A stretch of DNA of 64,000 nucleotides from Hofstenia miamia (Eukaryota > Xenacoelomorpha > Acoela), in the NCBI GenBank assembly GCA_004352715.1, contig SCFE01000023.1, positions 2,294,248 to 2,358,247 of the forward strand. Direction: 5' to 3'. Below are positions 12,211-24,459 of the stretch, piece after piece. Under the pieces are notes generated by a model, which searched no databases, was not told the DNA's origin, and was given only the letters and a program-made list of their open reading frames with translations. The position numbers and the translations under genes are program-made. Every line of letters starts with the position of its first letter. The first letter of the stretch is position 1.

Positions 12211-12314
12211 CAATCAACAAATAATAAGTATTATCGTGTACAGACATCCAGGGCCTTCTTAAATATTAAAGAAGGCCCTGAGACACCGTAATAATTATTG
12301 TCTGTTGATAAATA
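12211..12314. repeat. imperfect palindrome with perfect 12-bp core arms
   Basis: CAGGGCCTTCTT (12249-12260) pairs perfectly with AAGAAGGCCCTG (12269-12280) across an 8-nt loop. Outside the core the pairing continues imperfectly to ATCAACA on both sides, giving arms of about 48 nt. It is a foldback MITE or a strong hairpin; no target duplication was assigned. Confidence 0.65.
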
Positions 12315-12630
12315 TTAAACGCATTGGCGCATAACGTAACGAATGTAAAACTTAAGTAATGTATTGCGCAAGTAGAGTAAGGCAGTTAAGGCAATTTCTC
12401 TACCTAGGCTTGTTTGACGGTAATATGTAAAACCCTCATTTTCAGACCAAAACAATAGAGTCGACATATTCGAAGGATCGGCTTATTGGCCGGAAATACG
12501 GTAAGTGTCATTAACCGCGAGAAAAGTGAAATCAAAACTCAACTCTTAATGAATATATGACATTGTGTTCCCCACAACGTATTCTCACTTCTCATTACAA
12601 AATTAACCAAATTTAAAGATTTCAAACTAC

Positions 12631-12690
12631 CTCCCACTTTAGTAGCATACAAGGACCAAATGATATAGTTACCATGTTCATCAGTGTTTG
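12631..12690 (-). CDS. possible further 5' exon of the EF-hand gene
   Basis: A 60-nt open stretch lies between an acceptor-like site (caaatag, AG at 12692-12691) and a donor (GGGAG|gtagtt). It encodes about 19 residues beginning NTDEHGNYIIW and ending TKVG. Its phases (1 in, 1 out) match the exon at 5197. The peptide contains an N-x-D-x-x-G pattern resembling part of an EF-hand loop. The distance of 7.4 kb, the short length and the weak polypyrimidine tract leave this a candidate only. The overlapping longer open frame may simply be chance. Confidence 0.25.
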
Positions 12691-13827
12691 CTATTTGAAA
12701 GTTAAAGCTAATCAACTTTCGAAACAGCTGGATATTGAATTTAGATACTGTGATGATGGCTGCGGTCAAACAAATTCCAGGATGCAATATTCGCAAGATG
12801 TTAATTTAAACTACTTCCACATAAACTGCATAACGGACAAACGGGCCGTCTACAATTTTTTAAGTGGGGCGTGGCACTACTGTTTTGTGGGTATGTTATG
12901 GCGGTTAGCGATCAGCAGAAGTGCAGGAGGAGATCCGACAGGCAAAAAACCAGGCTTTGTCTATGCTCGCTCAATAAAGTTTAGTATGGCAATGATTTTG
13001 TCGCAACGTTATACATAAATATACAAATGCTTTGATTAATATTTTGAAAATTGACAATTTCTTATCTTGAGAGAACAGGTTTCAGCTGGACAGTACAACA
13101 AAGTAAAACACGGAATGAGGATACAATATTCACCGACAGCAAGAACAATTTGGAATTTTATTCAACTTAGTATACTTGCTAAACTAAAAGTCTGTAATAG
13201 GTCAAACTCAAAATAATTTTTGTGACATGCGGGACATTTTCAAGAAATATAAGGGCATACATTCAATGCTTACCGCAATGCCAAGGAAATTTCTGTTATA
13301 TATTATGCTATTATAAAGCTACATTCATTATATTAATACCCAAAATCATAATTTATATTCATGAATTGCCTTCTCAAATTGTGTGACGTACTGGACCAGA
13401 AAAAAATGCTAAAAATTTCCATGTCATTAATTCTCTGAAGTGGAACTTTTAACAAATATTTCATTCTAATGCTATCTTCTCAATACAGCCCAAAACCTAA
13501 TAATTATCTGATTTCTTTAAAAAGACATTATGAGCCGGATAAGGCCATATGTGTGACGTACAGAACGTTGATTCTTTATGAATATCGGTGGTCGGCAATA
13601 AATAAATGCCATTAGTTTTAAAATAACATGGCGGTGGCCTTGCTTTTGTTACATGTCAAAAGCTACCGGTTTGAAATGGAATATATTAATTCAAAATCGG
13701 AAATAAATTATTAGTAAGAAATTGCTTTATGTACTCAAAGAACAATTAACAAAACGGTAAATATTGCTTCAATTTGCCATAAATAATTCTAAATCTTGAA
13801 TTTTTAGGTATGACATTAATTATTATA

Positions 13828-14428
13828 AATCAACACCTAATTGTTGACTAAACCGTATGATTTCCGTTACAAAATGTGGAATCTCGTAAGGTGCACTAAA
13901 TCTGGATTTCATACTGGACACTGACACTAGTGTTCAACCTCTACGAAAAATTGGATCTTTCTTCAGCCCACAACTACCTTTATATTTTGAACTAACTTAG
14001 TAGAAAAAATTTTACGACCCGCGAAAAAATGTGAAAGGCTACCATTGAACATTGCAAAAAGTGAGGCAAAATTAAGTCAAAACCGATGCAAAACCTCTGT
14101 TGTGTTAGCCAGATGTAGATTCAAGGATTATTATACCACAAGGTGTTCTATTCTATGGATCAATGCTCCTTACAAGTCAGAATACTACCAAAAAACACAA
14201 TGTAATTTAGAGAAATACAGACCTCACTCGAGTGGTACTTTTGGATTGAAAAAAAATCCACTCCTGATGGTTCAGTTGAGGAAAAAACCCGGAATAAGCG
14301 TTTTTATTGGTTAAGATGTCATTTTTGCTATTTTTGTCCAATAAAACGTCGTAGCGGATTTAAACAAAAATTTGGGCTCCACATTTTATCATACGGCTTA
14401 GTCATGGATTAGGTGTTGATATGTTAAA
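13828..14428. mobile_element. MITE-like element, about 600 bp
   Basis: ATCAACACCTAAT near 13829 and its complement ATTAGGTGTTGAT near 14424 form imperfect terminal repeats of about 50 nt that share the core CTAAACCGTATGA/TCATACGGCTTAG. The interior has no transposase similarity. The target duplication is unclear, so the superfamily is not assigned. Confidence 0.5.
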
Positions 14429-16109
14429 CTAAGAACCATACTATAGGCTTCCTAAAATGTATCATTTATACATTTGAACACTGTCTGATTTATCACAATA
14501 TGAAGGGATTTGACCAACATCTCTGGAAAGTATTCATTTTGATTAAATATTTCCGAAAAAACGCAATTTCAGTACAAGATAAAAAATAAATGTCCGCAAC
14601 TGTACTTAACGAGACCAATATGAAATCTCAAGTGACAAATTGAACAACGGACTGAACCGATACGATCACGCAAAACTGCAATCTCAACGTTCTAAATTCA
14701 ATTAAGTTTATTGGTTATGTAATCCTTTACATTTAAAGTAGTTAAGAGATTTATAAAGTTTTCTGGTGAATTTAAATTTGTATGTAGACCTTCATCTGAT
14801 TGCATTCAGTCAGATATAAAACACATGAAAAATAGACATTTAATAATTGACTAAATCTTCACATTGAAAAAATAAAAGATAAAATTCTATTATATATGTA
14901 GTTCCTCAAATGGCACTAGCATATTATTAAAGTGTAAATTCCGTTTAACCACACGAAAGGATTACATCAACAAATCCAAACAGAGGTTGTAAACAATGAT
15001 GGATTAAGGCCAATAATTGCCATACCATACCATACAATAATGTTATGTACATATTATACATTGCAATATTATTGAAAGGCGTTTTTTGTAAATATTTTCT
15101 CGTTTGTATTGTTATTTTTTGTTTTTTTTAGCTTTGCTTTTAAGATAAAACAGCATATTAACATTAACTGATGCTTTTTAGCTTGTTGCAATATTTAATT
15201 GTTGTGCATATAGCTTAGAAATGAACTATAATGATAATACTTCCTTATGTCATTAATGAGAGAAAATCAATTGAGAAGACAAATGAAATTACAAAAGTCG
15301 TCAGTTAAGAAACAATTCTAATATTATTTTAAATGATTTATGGTAATGTCCACAGCTTTGCATAGGTGTTAAAATTGTACCATTTTTATATTGGCCCCCC
15401 ATGCTGAAAAAATATTTTCACAACTTGGAATATGCCTAGACATGTTTACGTACTCAGACATATATACAATTAATTTGAAAGGCTGCAATAGGCTAAAGCC
15501 ACCATAGCATTAGAAACAAAGGTCAAACTAATTTTGGCGGAAAATTTGCAAATCATAATGTCGCAACAAAAGAATAATTTTCGTTGCTTAAAATGGTAGC
15601 TTTCAATTAACCAACATATTGCAGTATATTGCAATATTATATTGCCAGCAACATTTTGAATTGCAATAGTATTGCAAGGATCTGCTGAAAATTCAAATTT
15701 TCTGAAGTCTTTCTTGGTCGACAGATAGTGGGTTCCATCTCGGCATGCCTATTCAGTATTATCCAAGCTATGCTTACAGATTATTATAAAAATATAAACC
15801 CATTGGATTTGGAAGAACATGGTTTTCTTGCATGTCAACCATACCCACTGGGGCGTCAAAACAGTTGGAGGAATTTTGTCAAAATATTTATAATATATAA
15901 AATAAATAAAATATATATATTAAAAATATATATTTAAGGACAATAGCACGAAAACTTGGAATTCATAAAAAAATCATTATCCAATATTAAACAAATCGCA
16001 AAATCTAAAAGTATTTTCATGCAAATCTATACCTATTTTGTGTAAATCTAGTCCATATTACTTGAGAGTTTTAAATAACTTACAACTTTTATAAATACAT
16101 ATATGTATA
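14429..16109. other. AT-rich stretch without recognised genes
   Basis: Nothing coding is supported. GCAATATTATTGAAAGG-like segments recur at about 15063 and 15605-15680 and may be remnants of one repeat family. Confidence 0.35.
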
Positions 16110-17274
16110 CAGTACTGGCCAAAAGTTGGGGAAGACTTACCAAATTTAGAAATTTTTGTATTTTACACTAAAAAACGCAATGTAGAAACAATATACTAAC
16201 ACAATGTATAAACATTATGATAACACCGTGTAGAAATTAAATAGTTAATTCAGAAAAACTCACTAATATTTTGAATTTCCGCCATTATTCGACAAACACG
16301 CAGCAATACGATTTGACATTGACTCGACCAGCTTTCTGCAATAACCATCAGACAGTTTTTGATGTCATGCCAGCAATTTTCTATGACGTTGAAGTCTGGG
16401 GAGTTTCCCAGCCAGTTCTTAAGCATATAAGCTGCATATAAGCATGGGAACTTTCTCCTGAATTATTTTGAGGTAGGCTTTGGCTGTGACTATCTCGTTG
16501 TGAGGAACAAAATGCAGACCAGCACGCCCATTTGCAGTTATAGCACCTCAAATCATCACAGAAGGTGATTAGCGGACAGTTTGTTGCGTGTAACGTGTGT
16601 TGAATCTTTGGTTTCTTAGTCGTCGAACGTGTGGCCGGTATGATGTAAACTGGCAAATCTTGGATTCGTCACTAAACATTACTTGATGCCACATCTCAGG
16701 GGTGTAGTGTTGGTATTGCCTGCAGAAGCGCAACCGGTCTCGAATGTTCTTTGAAGACAATCGGAGTTTGGCTGCCGGTTTGCACGATGGGAGGTCGAAG
16801 GTAGTATTCAATGGACGCCCAATGGTGCGTGTTGATACGTTCTGCACTACCACACCTAGATTTGATTGACTTCAGAAGATGAAGAGAATGGTTGATTGAC
16901 GACGTAACGGTGAATGAGACGGTCAGTCTGAGGGGTTATCATTTATGGTTTTCCAGACCGTTTGCGAGAGGAAAAATTTTATAGTTGCTGATAGCGAGTA
17001 ACACTTCTGGATACCGAAGATACTGATATGCCCATTCTAACAGCTATAGCGCGATAATTGTACCCCTCCTCGTACACTTTGTTGTTGAAATTTCACTACC
17101 ACGGACGATATTTCAAACTATAATTATAGTGCATTTCAGTGAAAATGTATTGTGTGTAAATCTAAAGTTATGTTAATTCGATTGGCTAAATGAATCTGTT
17201 GTAAATTCTAAGAAAAAATTGGGAATTCCAGGAATTTTACGAAGTTACTGTTCCCAAACTTTTGACCAGTACTA
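16110..17274 (-). mobile_element. Tc1-type transposon, full length but inactive
   Basis: The terminal repeats are CAGTACTGGCCAAAAGTT at 16110 and the complement of CAGTACTGGTCAAAAGTTTGG ending at about 17274 (last base changed), each next to TA. On the minus strand the interior shows the whole transposase order. It starts with a helix-turn-helix region (YEEGYNYRAIAVRMGIS, near 17090-16990), then an SRKRSGKP hinge. The catalytic core follows at 16853-16569 with EMWHQVMFSDESKI, whose Asp is the first DDE residue, then VMIWGAI. Stops and frame shifts separate these blocks, so it is a relic of a roughly 340-residue protein. Confidence 0.82.
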
Positions 17275-17347
17275 TATATATATATATATANNNNNNNNNN
17301 NNAAAGTGATCCTGAGTGCAAGAATTGATTTAAAAAAATTTCCAGTG

Positions 17348-17391
<44 letters not shown>
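17275..17391. repeat. TA microsatellites flanking a 12-N gap
   Basis: A (TA)n run is followed by N at 17291-17302, unique sequence, and a 41-nt (AT)n run at 17351-17391. The gap is an unresolved microsatellite. Confidence 0.8.
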
Positions 17392-17392
<1 letters not shown>

Positions 17393-17644
17393 CTATACAA
17401 TAGCACGCAAATAGAATACAATTTACAAAGATTTTAGCATACAAGTCAACGAAAACCAGAATACTCCTTCAATATATTGAGGCTTAGGCAGCAACGCGAA
17501 ACATATCGGAAATAAGACATGTACATCTCATCCTGTGCAGTTAGTTAACTTTCAGTCGTGTACCATCGAGTAACGAAATAAGTTCCCCAAAAGTAATGGA
17601 ATTAATAATTATATCCTTGAGCGATTCAAATAAAATTCCATTTT

Positions 17645-18069
17645 CAGAGCAAAATTTACACAGCTTCTTCTGAGCGGTAAGATACCTTCCGCACCTGAAT
17701 ACAACATTATTTAGATATTTTCGCTACATCTTGGAAATTGACAGTAAATTTGGACATGAAGTAATTCAATCTGTTNGGTAGTATTCAATGGACGCCCAAT
17801 GGTGCGTGTTGATACGTTCTGCACTACCACACCTAGATTTGATTGACTTCAGAAGATGAAGAGAATGGTTGATTGACGACGTAACGGTGAATGAGACGGT
17901 CAGTCTGAGGGGTTATCATTTATGGTTTTCCAGACCGNCAGAGCAAAATTTACACAGCTTCTTCTGAGCGGTAAGATACCTTCCGCACCTGAATACAACA
18001 TTATTTAGATATTTTCGCTACATCTTGGAAATTGACAGTAAATTTGGACATGAAGTAATTCAATCTGTT
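17645..18069. repeat. shuffled duplicate block between two single Ns
   Basis: 17645-17775 recurs as 17939-18069 (131 nt, apparently identical). Between them, bounded by N at 17776 and 17938, sits a 161-nt copy of Tc1 interior from 16800-16960. The order B, N, A', N, B' is hard to produce biologically and reads as an assembly insertion. Confidence 0.8.
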
Positions 18070-19700
18070 ATGACCGGTCATAGCCTGTGCCAATACACGA
18101 CTGATTTCAGAAGGAAAGATTTTATATGCTTCGTAACTGAAGTAGAAAGAAGATTGATAATGATAAATACGTCGATCAAACCATCGAGACAGATGTACAT
18201 GCATGGACAAGGCACGAAGCTAATCGATGATGTCAAATTCATTGGAAAGTACAAAGAGTTTCAGTCTATCAATAAACTTTACATATTCTAACATTGCATT
18301 TGCCATGTATGGACCTGAAAAGTCGTTGATTAGTTTTCTTTCGAGAGCTATCTTCCATATAGCAACGGCGTAAAAAATTTTAGGGAGTACCACCTGACGA
18401 TAGATCATCCCCATATTTGTGGAGTTTGCACTAAAATTATTCCTACTAATGACTAAGAAACAATTAACACAACCCTGGAGTAAGGTACACTTTTTCTTTA
18501 CGGGATTATTAAACTTAAGTTTAAAGTCCAATGTAATCCCGAAAATCAAAGAATTTCCACATCTAATAGATTAATTGCAGATATAAACGACTGTAATGGC
18601 ACCTCTACTCTTCGTGAAATGAGTCACCTGAGTTTTGTCTTTGTTGAGCATGAGACCATTTTCTGCTGCTCATTGGAGTAAGTCATCAGCCATTTTAGTA
18701 GCAGAACTAGATAGTTCTTCTTTGGACTAAGCTTGTAAACGAACAGATAAATCATCAGCATAGGCAACAGGGATGCCATATTTGCTCAGAATTATTATAG
18801 CCTCATCCGCGATGACGTTCCACAGCGTGTGACTAATAGTTCCATCTTGAGGCGCGCCACAGTTTGGTGTACGTTTGATCGCAGAATATCTCTTATTGAT
18901 AACAATTATAGGACTGAGATACCTTTTCAGCATATCTATCAGCCAAGGTGCATTATATGGTTGTTGCTGAATCAAATTTTGGATGATGGATTTGGGTGGC
19001 GCTTTGTCAAAGGCAAGCGAAAAATCGAAACCAACCAAAAGCGTGGACATCTTATTATTCCAGGACTCATTAACAGTGTTAATAATTTTCTGAAGTGCAG
19101 AGACTGTGCCTTATTAAATTCATACTGACTCTTAAACTTCACTAGGAGTCTAGTTAGAATGCATTTCTCTAATATCTTTCCCAAAATGGGGGTAACAGTT
19201 ATAGCTCGAAAGTGCTTACAGATTATTTCACCATTCGCTTTTACCTTAAGTTTACGAGCAAATATAAGTGGCTTTTCTAAGTCATGCAGAAAAATATCCC
19301 TTGCTAGGCACACATTACAAATATGTACAATAAGAGTTTCGATGTCCAAACTAAGTGTCTTAAAATGTTCTGCACGTCATCATCGAAACCAGAAGTCTTG
19401 TTATTCTTGACTTCAATAATGTGGTCATCTGTGTAACATAGATAATTACACGAATTTGTCAACTTCCATTTCCGCTTCAGAGACACTTAGGATACCATCA
19501 GCTTTTCAATGACATTGAACATCAGCTCATGAGGTACGTGATTCAAGAGAAGTGGTAAGAATGTCCAAGTAATTCTTCTGAGAATGAAATAGGTTGGATA
19601 GGTAACCATTTTCAGCCCCAAGAACCTCCTTTTTGAAGATTTTCCTCTTGATTCTAAGAGCAAAAATGTCATCTGTGCTTCTTGTTTGAACATACTATTA
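17939..19700 (-). pseudogene. non-LTR retrotransposon RT (second family)
   Basis: Decayed RT is readable on the minus strand across frame shifts. NNKTSGFDD lies near 19410. FRAITVTPILGKILEKCI lies at about 19230-19170 (the RPI..P..SKI.E block). VGFDFSLAFDKAPPK lies near 19030 (first catalytic Asp). CGAPQDGTIS lies near 18850 and VAYADDLSV near 18750 (YADD). An RNase-H-less tail with LKFNNPVKKK and TGHNRLNYF follows, extending to about 18000. The 3' tail may continue to about 17500, where Cys residues appear. No endonuclease was seen upstream; 19700-20000 may hold remnants of the connecting region. Confidence 0.75.
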
Positions 19701-19999
19701 ATAGAGCTTGTTGTTCTTTTGTTTTAAAACATTAAAATGACAGTTCCACCAACAATGACATTGATTTCTAATACTCAATCTGGAAATTAAAGTAGTCTGG
19801 AGGATAGCCTGGCTTATAGCTGCTAATATTGAATTAATATTAGGTAAACATGGCCAATAGTGTGTTCTGTGATGCAAATATGGTAAAACCACTCAGAAAA
19901 CCATAGTTTTCAGTTTTCATTGTTCTCTCTTGGAGGCACTTGTATCATATAAAAGCAATAGCTTTGTCAGAACAAATGTTAGAGAATATTTCATATACA

Positions 20000-21290
20000 T
20001 TCATGATGGAGCTTCCTATGTTGGCTTGTATGAATTTTAACATTATGCTTATATTCGCACTCTAAAATGTGCCTCATTTCACATTGGATGTAATTATTGT
20101 CTTCTTGTACACCAAAATCAGTATTTTCTATGCTACATAATAAATGTTGAGCAAGAGATGACCAGTTACTATCAAGGGTATGATAATATGCAGCAAAATT
20201 TGCATACTGTTTGGAATGACTACATAGAGCACATGATCATTGTCTTGTTAATCAAGCACCAGGCATTTGCGTCTTTGAGCATACAAAGCATGTAGGATCT
20301 TGTCCAGAAATTAAACCTCTTGTTTTAGAGTGCTCAAAGCTACCACAATGTGTGTAACGTTGAGGTTTAATTTCTGGATAAGCAAAACTGATTCCAGCAC
20401 AATGTTCATACATGCAACAAGCTTACTAAGTGCTGAATGGGTTATTTTGACTGCTGCTCATTTACACTTTGACAGATGAGTAGTTTGTTTGAAAAAGTGC
20501 ATGTTCAGGATTTCATTTTCATTCTCAAAGATAATAAAATTGTCTAAAGCAAGTTGCATTTGAAAGTCCTAGTCATTTATCCATTTCAGAATCTGTGTGA
20601 TTATGATACTAGGGCCTTCCAGATAACATTAAATCCAATGTCAACTTCTGTCATCTTAGAATGCATGTTTTTGGCATCATCATCATCAACCATAACAAGT
20701 GTGTGTTCACCTTGTTCAGACATCTTAGCAGGTGCTATAGTGATATTCTTATCTTTCAACTTGTTCAATATTTCACAAATACTATTTTTGGATAACAAAC
20801 TTTGATTTCTTTGCTGTCACATGTGTTAGATTGAATTGGCAACAGCAGAAATAGTTCAGTTAGGAGATTTTTCTTACTACATAATTTATGTATTTGTTCC
20901 AAACTAGTCGCAGAAACTCTGGAAGCAGAAGTTTATGTTCATGTTGAATTTTACAGGAGTAGCATCTAAATAATATATTATCAAAATTCTCCAGTGATAT
21001 ATATAGCTGTTTTGTCAGATTTGGTGTATGACAAAAGGGGGTTCCAACTACCACATAATGCACAAGATAACACATCATCAGTATTTTTAACTTTTTTAAC
21101 ATTTGAAAGGAAGAACAAATGTTGTCCCCTGTCGCATATTCATTTTCACATACATTGCAACCGCTTTGCATGTTCAGAGAGTGTGTTCTGATTTGTATTT
21201 GTTTCCACCAATTAGTAAAACTGAATTTATGGCTAACATGACTGCATTGCATAAATTATTAATGCAAAAATGTTATACATTTCATTAATA
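20000..21290 (-). pseudogene. unidentified minus-strand coding remnant with Cys pairs
   Basis: A 130-codon open frame at 21252-20860 contains CNVCENEY, MCYLVHYVVVGTPFC and CYSCKIQH. Spaced Cys pairs of this kind suggest a former zinc-binding fold. Downstream frames continue with NSICEILNKLKDKNI and a long Asn-, His- and Cys-containing remnant down to about 20000 with stops. I cannot name the family. It lies directly upstream of a LINE RT on the same strand and may be an ORF1, or part of an unrelated element. Confidence 0.35.
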
Positions 21291-21299
21291 TTGTTATAA

Positions 21300-21657
21300 A
21301 TATATTTTGTCAAGTGCGGATGTGCAGGAAACAATTATTATTGAAAATTCAAATAAATTATGTGCATTAAGTATAACAAATAGAATTATATATTTCCATA
21401 CTTATATTGAACATGTATATGGGATTTAATATAGGGCCTTTAATAATTGAAGCATGTAGTGCAAGAACCCATTATGTGCAAACTGATTCACAATGAGAAA
21501 TCGCCTTTTTTAGTTTGCTTTTGTATATTTGCTTATGTAGTGTTGGTTATTTGATTCTTCATAAAGCTACAATCAAAAGCATTGCCTTAAATAAAGTGGG
21601 CAACCTTCATATATACAAGAAGCAATGAATAAGATTTTTATGTACAATGCAACATCT

Positions 21658-21739
<82 letters not shown>

Positions 21740-23810
21740 CTGAAATTAGTTTTATTGTAATGAAATTGTTGCAAACTCATTAAAGAGGCGCATAAAAGAA
21801 ATCTAAGATGGGCTTCAATCATGCATGGTTTTTTTTACAAAAAAAGGAATGTGTACTCAACAAAATCCTATATTAATTGTTAAATAATATCAGTAAAGCA
21901 CATTTAATAATTAAAATATATTATTATTTTTAATTTCACCTAAAGACAAGGACTTAATTTTTTCACTAAAAATGTATAGATTTACACAAATATACTTTTA
22001 CATTTTGCAATTTGTTAAATAGATGAAATTTTTTAATAAATTCCAAATCTGTGCTATCATCCTTAAATATATACCACATGCTATGAATTTGGTTAATTAT
22101 AGAAAATTGACAGTCTATATCAATTAAACTTTTATATATACTATTGCATTTCTCATTGTTTGTTATCCTATATTAGTGTTGATTTTGTTCACGTGCACCG
22201 TTCTATACCTCTGCCAAAATTAGTTACCATAACATGATATACATTACATCTTTCTTGCAGCAATAACATCTCATCTTGACTAGTTAAATACAATAAATAT
22301 ACATATATTCAATTGGGTTGAAAAATGTGGACAATAGATTTTAAAAAATAGACTATACATGTGCAATTTGTATCAAGATAACAAGCTATAATACAATCCT
22401 ACATGTTAAACATTTAAAATGATAGGATCAATTTCAGTTTAGGTCACTTTTTTGGAAAAATTCCGATGACTCATCAAAACAACTTTTCTGGGTCAACTTT
22501 TTACGAGGGACAAACTGACATCCTCAAAATTGCGAAAAAATCAATAGTTGAGTCGCGATAGCTCTTTTATATTTTAACGATATAAAACCAACTTAGCGCA
22601 GTGACAACAGTGTTTTAACACTGTAAAACATTTCAAATGATACTTTATTCAGTATATTTAATAGTTTTCATTAAAATATTTAATATAATAACGATAAATA
22701 TATAGTAATTAGAGGACAAATGAATGCATCATGGGTAAAAATATCATTATTATTTAAGGAGCTTATAATATGAAATATTAAGCCATTGAGTGAACTTTGA
22801 ATATACTTATTTAACCTCAAAATCTTCAACTATTCATTGACCCACAACATTTTGGGAAAACTACAAACCATTATTATAAAAAAGACCTGAAATTATAGTA
22901 CTAAATATATACCTATAAATTTGATCAAAAAGTATTTTCACCAAAAGAATTTCCGTCCAAAAGAGTTTTTGCCGCAAAAAGTATTTGCCCAAAGCAATTC
23001 ACGCCCACGTGAATGGTTAGTACTTTTTGCCAACAATGGTATAATTAGAACCGACAAACCCTTTCTTAAAACAGTCAATGCAAATTTTTTAAAAAAATTG
23101 CTTAAAATAGACGAGAGAGAGAGACATTTTAAATAAAAGTAAAAGGGACATAAAAATTAGCTTTTATAATCTAAAGTATATTATTAAATAAAATTTATTT
23201 AATTTGATGTATATTTAGCTTAAATTAACTGTGTTTTGTTTCTATAAACTAAAATGGTTTGAATTTGTTAGAAATGTCTGAAGAGTTACATGCAATGAGC
23301 ATGCATATAAAAGAAACCATGCTGAAGACTGGGAGAGACAAACAGCATACCAGAACAAAATTCAAATGCAAAGCAATAACCTATGGCTATAAAAAAGGGA
23401 GGAGGAAATTGTTAAAGTAGGTTGTTGCATAAATTTCATCTAATAAGAAGAAACTGTCTGTTGAAGTGATTACTTAGACATTTTGAGGTCATTGCAAAAT
23501 GATTTACCACGTATCTGAAGAGGAAGACTAGTAAACCATTTCTTCTGGTTAAAATTTCTAAATATTGTAGAGTCACTGAAGTACAGAGACTGAATTTTGC
23601 ATGATTAGTTTTGAATTAGGATTAAAAATGAGTAAAATAATTTATTTAAAATTTTTAAATGAGTAGTGTGGTATAAGTGAGAAATCAGCATGGATTCCTA
23701 CTATTCTAACTTATTGAGAGTTTTGAGCTGATGTGTGGATTGACAAATTCTAGAAATAATTAACTAACTCCTTCTGCTATTATACCCTTTCCTAATAAAA
23801 GTTAAAAGTT
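21300..23810. other. AT-rich stretch with a TA microsatellite, no genes seen
   Basis: A long (TA)n/(CA)n tract lies at 21655-21736. At 22925-23030 a degenerate unit CCAAAAGAATTT-GCC repeats about five times, like the sub-terminal repeats of some MITEs. Nothing else was recognised. Confidence 0.4.
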
Positions 23811-23819
23811 AGCAGTAGA

Positions 23820-24150
23820 TCATGTTAGGGAAGAGTGGCCAAACTCAGCCAACCTGATATGGATAAACTTTTAGAAGATTCATATAAGATTGGAAGCCTA
23901 AGTTAATTAAGAGTAAAGAAGCCCTAACTTTTGGGTGTGGGTGGCAAGCCTAAGTGCTAAGTGTGTTCCTCACTTAATGAAATTTAGGTGAGAGCATTAA
24001 TAACAATTTTAATAATGAATGACAAATAGTACAAATGCCCTAGCCATATACCTAACCTAAGTTAAAGGATATACAAGTCAAGTTGTCCACTTTCTGGGTG
24101 TCCCTTAACTACACAGTTAAAAATTAGAAAAACATAATTTAATAATAGTA
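23820..24150. repeat. LTR-like block downstream of env-like copy 1
   Basis: This block shares patchy similarity with 26040-26400: GTGGCCA.ACTCAGC.AACC, then AAG.CCT, TTGGGTG, and a TT.AGG segment. Each block follows an env-like remnant on the minus strand. The position fits a 3' LTR, but TG...CA ends and target duplications could not be fixed. Confidence 0.35.
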
Positions 24151-24459
24151 AAAGCAAGAGAAAATAAAAGTAAAGTGAATTTACTGAGAATAAATAGAAG
24201 AAGAAATAAAATTACAAAAACTTGGATATATAAACAAAAATTAACCATTATCTGTGAACAAAATTATATTGTGAAAAATATAGGCAAATACATGGCAGGT
24301 ACAAAATCAGTTTCTGCTTCAATTTTACCATGTTTCAAAATTTCAGAAATTCAAACCAAAATATAAATAGCACTGTTTTCACTTTGCAAATTACAATTGG
24401 AAATAATTTGTAATAATATAATTGAAATTGTAATTAAATGAAATAATGAAAGCTCCAAG

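Noticed and set aside
12674-13018. 114-codon plus-strand frame as a gene
   Set aside because: No recognisable domain, no supporting splice sites, and it overlaps a better (still weak) minus-strand exon candidate.
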